Positions 28,413 through 33,932 of a stretch of 33,932 nucleotides of DNA are shown in pieces. A program made the position numbers and the translations under genes. The stretch covers positions 1-33,932 of the forward strand of contig JADGOI010000016.1 in NCBI GenBank assembly GCA_017883075.1. The letters are read 5' to 3'. This stretch comes from Acidimicrobiales bacterium (lineage in GTDB: Bacteria; Actinomycetota; Acidimicrobiia; Acidimicrobiales; RAAP-2). The notes under the pieces are model-generated. The model saw only the letters and a list, made by a program, of their open reading frames with translations, did not search any database and was not told the DNA's origin. Position 1 is the first letter of the stretch, and each line of letters opens with the position of its first letter.

Positions 28413-30434
28413 TCAAGATGCAGGTCGACCGGCAAGGAGCTGATTGGCCCGTTCGGCAACGTGTTCGGGGGTAAAGCCGAACTCGTGCATGTTGATCTCT
28501 CCGGGTGCCGAGGAACCGAAGTGATCGATGGCCACGAAGGCGTCGGCATAGCGATCCCAGCCGAACGAGGAGGCAGCTTCGACGCTGAGCCGGGGGATAC
28601 CGGCCGGCAGCACTTCGTTCCGGTAGGTCTCGGATTGTCGAGCGAAGAGATCCCACGAGGGCAGGGATACCACTCGGGCAGTTACTCCTCCGGCCGCCAA
28701 CAGGTCTGCCGCGCCGAGACAGACGTGGACCTCGCTCCCGGTCCCGATGAGGACGATGCCGGGGGCGCCGGTGACGGGGTCACGAAGGACATATCCGCCT
28801 CGCTCGACGCCCTCCCCGGCGCGTTCGACGGTCTCCGACAGTATGGGGATCTTCTGACGGGTCAGGATCAACGCGGTGGGACCATCGCTGTTGACCGCGA
28901 TTCTCCACGCCTGCGCCATCTCGTTGGCGTCAGCCGGCCGGATCACCCGGAGCTGGGGCATGGCCCGCATGGCGGCCAGCTGCTCGATCGGTTGGTGGGT
29001 CGGCCCGTCCTCGCCCAGCCCGATGGAGTCGTGGGTCCACGAGTAGATCACGTGGGTTTCGGAGAGCGCTGCGACCCGCACTGCTCCGCGCATGTAGTCG
29101 CTGAACACAAAGAAGGTGCCACCGATCGGAAGCATGCCGCCGTGGGAGGCGATGCCCGTCATGACACCGCCCATGCCGTGCTCACGTATCCCGTAGTGGA
29201 TGAGGCTGCCACCCGGCTCCTCGACCGATTGGGCCAGGGCGCCTTCCATGGCCATGCCCGTATTGCCGGTGAGGTCAGCACTCCCGGGAATGACGCCGGG
29301 GATGACGTCTCCGGTGGCATCGAGGCATGCCTTCATGGCTTGTCGGGTGGCCATCGGACCATCCCCGGGAGTGAACGAGGGCAGTTTCGATTCCCAGCCG
29401 TCGAGGCCGTGCCCCCGTTGAGCCGCGTCCCAGACGGCTTTGTCGCCATCCCATCGTTCCATCCGCTCCTGCCATGCTGCCCGGAATGACCGGCCCCGCG
29501 GAATGCACCGGCGGTAGAGGTCGAGCACCGCATCCGGGACCCAGAATGTCTCGTCGACGTCGAGTCCGAGGATCTCCTTGGTGAGCCGGATCTCTTCCAC
29601 GCTGAACGGGTCGCCGTGGGCCTTGGCGGTATCGGTCAGGTGGGGTGACGGGTACCCGATGTGACTGCGGAGGATGAGCAAGCTGGGCCGGTCCTCATCG
29701 GCCTTGGCCCGGACCAGGGCGGCTTCGATGGCGTCGACGTCATTGGCCACCTCACCGATGTCGTCCACTCCCCATCCGTAAGCGGAAAACCGCTCGGCCA
29801 CATTGTCGGAGTAGGAGAGCTCGGTGGGACCGTCGATGGTGATGTGGTTGTTGTCGTAGATGTACACCAAGCGTCCAAGGGCGAGATGCCCGGCCAGAGA
29901 GGCGGCCTCGTGGGAGATGCCTTCCTCCAAGCATCCGTCTCCGGCGATGACGTAGGTGTGGTGGTCGACGATCTCGGGAGAGAAACGGGTCCGCAGCCAC
30001 CGCTCGGCGATCCCCATGCCGACACCATTGGCGAATCCCTGGCCGAGAGGACCGGTGGTGACCTCCAACCCTGACGTCAGGTGGATCTCGGGATGCCCAG
30101 GAGTGTGACTTCCGAACTGCCGGAAAGCACGGAGGTCGTCGAGGGACAGCCCGTATCCACAGAGATAGAGCATGGAGTACAACAGGATCGAGGCATGACC
30201 ATTGGACAGGACAAACCGGTCGCGGTCGGGCCAGTGGGGCTCAGACGGGTCGTGACGCATGACCCGGGTGAACAGCACGTGGGCCAGCGGTGCCAGTGCC
30301 ATCGCGGTTCCCGGGTGGCCGGAGCTTGCCGCTCGAGGAGCGTCCATGGCCAATCCCCGGATCACGTTGATCCCGAGTTGCTCGAGGTCGGTGTCACGAG
30401 GGACGCCAGGCGTCAAGGGGTTGGTGACGGTCAT
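28413..30434 (-). CDS. tkt: Transketolase
   Basis: About 673 residues. A thiamine-diphosphate enzyme transferring two-carbon units in the non-oxidative pentose phosphate pathway. The N-terminal domain shows SSGHPGTAMALAPLAHVLF, HTPGHPE, TGPLGQGFANGVGMGIAE and the ThDP/Mg motif GDGCLEEGISHEAASLAG with YDNNHITIDG. The central pyrimidine-binding domain has YGIREHGMGGVMTGIA with the catalytic Glu and HDSIGLGEDGPTHQP; the C-terminal domain ends near INMHEFGFTPEHVAERA. ATG 30434 is preferred to an adjacent TTG because AGGGTGA stands at good spacing. It heads the seven-gene run. The thi operon nearby would supply its cofactor, though it is not in the same transcript. Confidence 0.96.
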   Translation of the reverse strand: MTVTNPLTPGVPRDTDLEQLGINVIRGLAMDAPRAASSGHPGTAMALAPLAHVLFTRVMRHDPSEPHWPDRDRFVLSNGHASILLYSMLYLCGYGLSLDDLRAFRQFGSHTPGHPEIHLTSGLEVTTGPLGQGFANGVGMGIAERWLRTRFSPEIVDHHTYVIAGDGCLEEGISHEAASLAGHLALGRLVYIYDNNHITIDGPTELSYSDNVAERFSAYGWGVDDIGEVANDVDAIEAALVRAKADEDRPSLLILRSHIGYPSPHLTDTAKAHGDPFSVEEIRLTKEILGLDVDETFWVPDAVLDLYRRCIPRGRSFRAAWQERMERWDGDKAVWDAAQRGHGLDGWESKLPSFTPGDGPMATRQAMKACLDATGDVIPGVIPGSADLTGNTGMAMEGALAQSVEEPGGSLIHYGIREHGMGGVMTGIASHGGMLPIGGTFFVFSDYMRGAVRVAALSETHVIYSWTHDSIGLGEDGPTHQPIEQLAAMRAMPQLRVIRPADANEMAQAWRIAVNSDGPTALILTRQKIPILSETVERAGEGVERGGYVLRDPVTGAPGIVLIGTGSEVHVCLGAADLLAAGGVTARVVSLPSWDLFARQSETYRNEVLPAGIPRLSVEAASSFGWDRYADAFVAIDHFGSSAPGEINMHEFGFTPEHVAERANQLLAGRPAS

Positions 30435-30511
30435 CAATGGTCACCCTATCGGCCGAAGGCCCGTTTGGTGAAGCGGACGCTCGGTGATTCCGGATGGTGG
30501 AACCGATCCGG

Positions 30512-31660
30512 TCACCTATCCCGAAACAGGGCGATCGAGGCGGTGAAACTGTGGACAAAATTCCGGCCGCCCACCGGACCGGCCTCTCCGGCTGCGAAGA
30601 AGCCACCCACGGGAACAGCCCCGATCTGTCCGGCCAGGACGGCGGCGTCGTGATGAGGCTCATCGAACAGGCGGGTGCCCCGTCCGTTGCAGGTGAACAG
30701 CAGTGCCCCGTCGGCGCGACGGCCCTCGAGGAGGGAGCGAAGATCGCGGTCGGCCGATTCGGCGTCTCGCAGATGGAAGCAGATCGTGCTGCCCAGGGGG
30801 ACCCGATCGTCCACTGCCATCGCCCCTGTGCTTCGGTCCACCCCGATCACAGTGCGGACCAGGTAGTCGCCTGGTCCGGGCTGATCAAGATGCTCATCGA
30901 TCAGGCGCCCGATGTGGAGACCGTTGTTCTCGAGGCCGGCGATTTCTGCCGCAGAAAGACCACGCTTCATCTGATCGACCATCGATTCGATGGCGGGGGT
31001 GCCGGCCACCTCGTACATGATATTGCGGTCCGACTTGGTCACGGTAAGAGGTTGGCCGTAGGGCCTGCAACCCTGGGATACCACCGCCTCGATCTCCACT
31101 CCCGAACCGATGAGCACGCCCACCGCCCCTTCTTTGATTGTCCGGGCACCGGCGATCAACCGGCTTCCCCCTGGCCCGAGCGCGGCCGACGCATTACCGC
31201 CGACGACCGGGAGCCCGGGGTGACGATCGCCTAGCCAACTCAAGAACTGGTCGACCGGAAAGGTGAAGGGATCAGCGACAAGGATGAGGGCGGTCGGCTC
31301 GATGGTGATGTTGTCGGGCCAACCGGAGAATTGCCAGATGTCATCGGCAGACCGGCTTGCCTTCAGTGTCACCGGGATGAGAGGGCCCACCCGACCGGCC
31401 CACAAGCTGACGGCCGGCGTTTCCTCGATTTCATGTCCGGTCCCCACCACCGACTCGGCCGCACAGCCGATCATGACCATGGGATGAAGTACCGATGTCA
31501 CCGTGGTGACGATGTCGTCGAGGGCGCCGGCGTGGGGGCGGGTGACCGAGAGGAACACGAAGTCCGGGCGCTCCCCGATGGCTTCGAGGACGGCACCGAC
31601 CACCTCGCCGGTGGCCAGTGACGGGACGGGGTGCTCGGACAGGGCGCTGGCGAAGGGCAT
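30512..31660 (-). CDS. FIST N/FIST C domain protein
   Basis: 382 residues from ATG 31660; the frame continues to a TTG at 31699, but the family N-terminus corresponds to MPFASALSEHP. The FIST_N region includes VFLSVTRPHAGALDDIV, MIGCAAESVVGTGHEIE, and GLPVVGGNASAA with a Gly-rich turn. The FIST_C part includes YLVRTVIGVDRSTGAMAVDD, GSTICFHLRDAESADRDL, LLFTCNGRGTRLFDE and a final VPVGGFFAAGEAGPVGGRNF motif. FIST domains are thought to bind small ligands such as amino acids and often occur in signalling proteins; here there is no attached output domain. No signal peptide is seen, so probably cytoplasmic. It lies 77 nt upstream of tkt on the same strand. Confidence 0.88.
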   Translation of the reverse strand: MPFASALSEHPVPSLATGEVVGAVLEAIGERPDFVFLSVTRPHAGALDDIVTTVTSVLHPMVMIGCAAESVVGTGHEIEETPAVSLWAGRVGPLIPVTLKASRSADDIWQFSGWPDNITIEPTALILVADPFTFPVDQFLSWLGDRHPGLPVVGGNASAALGPGGSRLIAGARTIKEGAVGVLIGSGVEIEAVVSQGCRPYGQPLTVTKSDRNIMYEVAGTPAIESMVDQMKRGLSAAEIAGLENNGLHIGRLIDEHLDQPGPGDYLVRTVIGVDRSTGAMAVDDRVPLGSTICFHLRDAESADRDLRSLLEGRRADGALLFTCNGRGTRLFDEPHHDAAVLAGQIGAVPVGGFFAAGEAGPVGGRNFVHSFTASIALFRDR

Positions 31661-31733
31661 CGACGTCAGTGGTGCCCGAGTGAGGGTTTCATGCCCCAAG
31701 TATCGACGCCACGGCGGGAGGTAGCGTCATTGG

Positions 31734-32144
31734 ATGCCCGATCAGCGGATTCAGGTTCCACCCAACTGCGAACTGACTCTCGGGATGACCTGTATCGACA
31801 AGTCGGAACCGGGGCGAACTGTCTGGCGAATGTCGGCTGACGAACGGTTTGCCAATCCTGCCGGCATCATCCAGGGGGGGTTCCTCAGCGCCATGGCCGA
31901 CTCGGCGATGGGAGCCGCGGCGGTTACGTTCGCAGTGGCCTCGGGCCGCAAGGTGTTCTCGTCCAATGTCGAGATGAAGATCAGTTTTCTGGCCCCCACC
32001 CGGGTGGGGGCGGTCCTCGAGTGCACCGCCCGGGTGGTCTCGGGTGGAAAGAGGGTTGCGTTCGCAGAGGCCGAAGTGGTCGACGATCGGCGCGTTGTGG
32101 TCGCCCGGGCCAGCTCGACGTATCTCTTCACGCAGAGGGATTGA
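31734..32144 (+). CDS. PaaI-family hotdog-fold thioesterase
   Basis: 136 residues with the single hotdog domain typical of PaaI/YbgC-like acyl-CoA thioesterases, which act as tetramers hydrolysing acyl- or aryl-CoA. The active-site region FANPAGIIQGGFLSAMADSAMG contains the conserved Asn, Gly-Gly and Asp positions, although the His of the common HGG motif is Gln here (QGG). The strands VEMKISFLAPTRVGAVLECTARVV and GKRVAFAEAEVVD follow as expected. A GGGAGGT is 11 nt before ATG 31734, rather distant. The 3' end overlaps the converging histidine kinase gene by 17 bp. Substrate unknown. Confidence 0.87.
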   Translation: MPDQRIQVPPNCELTLGMTCIDKSEPGRTVWRMSADERFANPAGIIQGGFLSAMADSAMGAAAVTFAVASGRKVFSSNVEMKISFLAPTRVGAVLECTARVVSGGKRVAFAEAEVVDDRRVVVARASSTYLFTQRD

Positions 32145-33513
32145 CGGATCTGGCGTCGATCGGGTGAAACCGGACGACCATTCGAGCGCCTCTCCCATCG
32201 GCCACGGGCGAATCGGCCTGCACTACCGCTCCCATGGCCGAGGCCAACTCGGAAACGATCGCCAGGCCGAGGCCGGAGCCCTGGCGGCGGCCGACGGAGT
32301 CATCGGAGGTGAAGTGCCTTTCGAATACCCGGCCCAACTTGTCGGGAGGAATCCCTGGTCCATCATCGGCTACCCAAATCGCCGGGGCTCGGCCCACCAT
32401 TCCGGTACCCACCACGATGTGCCGGTGGGCGAAGGAGGATGCGTTCTCCACCAGGTTGGCCACTATCTGTCCCAGGCGGTCGGCGTCGGCTTCCACCCAT
32501 AAAGGTGTGGTCTCCGTCGGGACGATGGCCAGTTCGAGGCCAAGGGCCACAGCCCGTGGCCGAAATCCGTCAACCACCCGTCGGGCCACATCCGTGCAGT
32601 CGACCCGTTGGATGTCCAACGAAAACCGGTCGGCATCCAACCTGGCCAGATCGAGCAGATCCTGGACCAGTCGCTCGAGTCGCCTGGCCTCGTCACCGAT
32701 GACCGCGGCGGCATCGACGGGGTCTTCGGCGGCGCCGTCGACGATTGCATCGGCGTACCCCCGGATCGAGGTGAGGGGAGTGCGGAGTTCGTGGGAGATG
32801 GAGAGGAGAAACTGACGTTCTTGATTCCGGGCTCTTCCCAGGTTGGATCCCATGGAGTTGATCGACTCAGCCAGTTGGACGAACTCGGGATACAGGTGGG
32901 GCTCCACTGCCACGGTTGCCCCCAGATCACCGTCGGCGATACGGCGGGTGGCCCGTACCGCGGCAAGCAGGGGACGGGTGAAGCGCTGGGCCAGACCCAC
33001 CGCGACCGCGGCCGCAATGAGGAGGGCAATCGCACCCACCAACCCGAAATAGCGGAGACCATCCTTCGGATTGCTGACTCTTCGGGTAATGACCAACACC
33101 GGGGTATACGCAGTGATCTCGGCAGTAGGAGTGGGGATGGCCGTGAACACCAGGCGACTGCCGGCGCTTCCGGCGGTCTGACGACCCGTCATCAGGGTGT
33201 GGATGCGGATCATCCGGGGCGTGAGACCCGAGGGCAACGAACCGGTGACGGTTCCATCGGAGTGGAGCTCGACCACCCGGAGACCGTCGAAGGCACCGGC
33301 GTTGTCGAGAACCTCCAGTTCATTCTTGAAGCTGAATTGGGTGGAGACGGTCCCATCAGAAATAGTCCGGGAGATGGCCCGGGCTTGACCCACCAGTTGC
33401 TGTTGGGCCGTCGAGATGGCGGCCCGGCGGATGAAGTAGTAGCTCCCGATGCTGGTGACGACGAGCGTCGCCGCAACCAGCAGGAGCATGGCGAAAGTCA
33501 GTCGCCGCCTCAT
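32128..33513 (-). CDS. Membrane sensor histidine kinase (HAMP-HisKA-HATPase)
   Basis: 461 residues. Two membrane helices (about residues 7-27 and 154-177) flank an extracytoplasmic sensor region of about 125 residues with no obvious known fold. A HAMP linker follows (about 178-230), then the HisKA dimerisation box SISHELRTPLTS with the phosphoacceptor His241, and the ATPase domain with N box NLVENASSFAH, G1 box DDGPGIP and G2 box GSGLGLAIVSE. It overlaps the response regulator stop by 4 bp (ATGA), so kinase and regulator form an operon with the regulator first. The signal sensed is not evident. Confidence 0.95.
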   Translation of the reverse strand: MRRRLTFAMLLLVAATLVVTSIGSYYFIRRAAISTAQQQLVGQARAISRTISDGTVSTQFSFKNELEVLDNAGAFDGLRVVELHSDGTVTGSLPSGLTPRMIRIHTLMTGRQTAGSAGSRLVFTAIPTPTAEITAYTPVLVITRRVSNPKDGLRYFGLVGAIALLIAAAVAVGLAQRFTRPLLAAVRATRRIADGDLGATVAVEPHLYPEFVQLAESINSMGSNLGRARNQERQFLLSISHELRTPLTSIRGYADAIVDGAAEDPVDAAAVIGDEARRLERLVQDLLDLARLDADRFSLDIQRVDCTDVARRVVDGFRPRAVALGLELAIVPTETTPLWVEADADRLGQIVANLVENASSFAHRHIVVGTGMVGRAPAIWVADDGPGIPPDKLGRVFERHFTSDDSVGRRQGSGLGLAIVSELASAMGAVVQADSPVADGRGARMVVRFHPIDARSVNPSA

Positions 33514-33932
33514 CCCATTCGGTACCCAACGCCCCAGACGGTGACCAGGGGAAGATCACCCCCCAGTTTCTTGCGAAGTTGGCGGACATGGACATCGACA
33601 GTCCGTTCGTCGCCGTACCATTCGTCGCCCCACACTCCGTCGAGCAGTTGACGCCTCGACAACGCCAATCCGCGATTGGTCGAGAGGAAGGCCAACAGGT
33701 CAAACTCTCGCGCCGTGAAAGCGACGGGGACGCCGCCGACCCGAACCTCCCGTCGACCCAGGTCTACGTCGATTGGACCAACCTCCAACACGGCGGGGCT
33801 GTCGGTCGATGGAGCGGTGCCCGTCCGGCGCAGAATGGCGTGCACCCGGGCGACCAATTCCCGACCGGAGAAGGGCTTGGTCACGTAGTCGTCTGCCCCG
33901 AGCTCGAGCCCGAGGACCCGATCGATCTCGTC
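33510..33932 (-). CDS. OmpR/PhoB-family response regulator, C-terminal part only
   Basis: The reverse strand is open from the window edge to a TGA at 33510, giving 140 residues of the C-terminal end. It begins inside the receiver domain (ELGADDYVTKPFSGRELVARV, with the conserved Lys) and continues through a linker to a winged-helix DNA-binding domain: VAFTAREFDLLAFLSTNRG, DGVWGDEWYGDERTVDVHVRQL and VWGVGYRMG. The phospho-accepting Asp lies outside the window. The GTG at 33884 is an internal codon, not a start. It partners the histidine kinase directly downstream. Confidence 0.95.
   Translation of the reverse strand, partial: DEIDRVLGLELGADDYVTKPFSGRELVARVHAILRRTGTAPSTDSPAVLEVGPIDVDLGRREVRVGGVPVAFTAREFDLLAFLSTNRGLALSRRQLLDGVWGDEWYGDERTVDVHVRQLRKKLGGDLPLVTVWGVGYRMG

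Noticed and set aside
28341-29489. 382-residue plus-strand open frame
   Set aside because: Antisense shadow of tkt with Gly/Asp-rich composition and no recognisable motif.

Overview
The window is GC-rich, tightly packed chromosomal DNA of an actinobacterium. The main indicators are a fused CofG/CofH F420-synthesis protein (FbiC), a long actinobacterial-type transaldolase, many GTG starts and frequent 4-bp ATGA/GTGA gene overlaps. An Acidimicrobiia-like or related high-GC actinomycete fits, but that lineage call is inference. I see no tRNA, rRNA, CRISPR array, insertion sequence, integrase or phage module. No gene-free stretch exceeds 300 bases.

Layout. 1-440 (-): 5' part of an AcuI/YhdH-type quinone oxidoreductase, cut by the window edge. 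462-3997 (+): an S9 prolyl-oligopeptidase-like protein translationally coupled to a GT87-type membrane glycosyltransferase. 4025-4675 (-): an unknown membrane-anchored protein, divergent from a Tat-exported phosphoesterase at 4807-6221 (+) whose signal peptide and catalytic domain lie in different frames. 6228-7256 (-): an orphan ParA-like ATPase and a small membrane protein. 7528-10627 (-): a thiamine operon, thiO-thiS-thiG-thiD, with coupled stops and starts. 10832-16973 (+): gltB-gltD (NADPH glutamate synthase). 17070-18023 (-): a membrane-anchored cell-wall hydrolase with SLT and NlpC/P60 domains. 18303-20191 (+): an acyl-CoA ligase and a coupled small helical protein.

20437-30434 (-) is the most coherent block: tkt, tal, gnd, zwf, pgl, fbiC and a LOG-family protein, seven same-strand genes in a row. 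The first five cover the oxidative and non-oxidative pentose phosphate pathway. FbiC makes the deazaflavin core (Fo) of F420. LOG-family enzymes release ribose 5-phosphate from nucleotides, so both end genes have a plausible metabolic link to the pathway. The usual actinobacterial zwf partner opcA is absent from this cluster.

30512-33932: a FIST-domain protein (-), a PaaI-type hotdog thioesterase (+), and a sensor histidine kinase with its OmpR-type response regulator (-), the regulator being cut by the window end.

Most of the window is recognisable housekeeping metabolism. I found no clear new defence or mobile system. The items most worth checking are the in-frame break in the phosphoesterase at a G6 run, the pentose phosphate/F420/LOG cluster, the compound inverted repeat at 4711-4746, and the structured 7257-7527 intergenic region.
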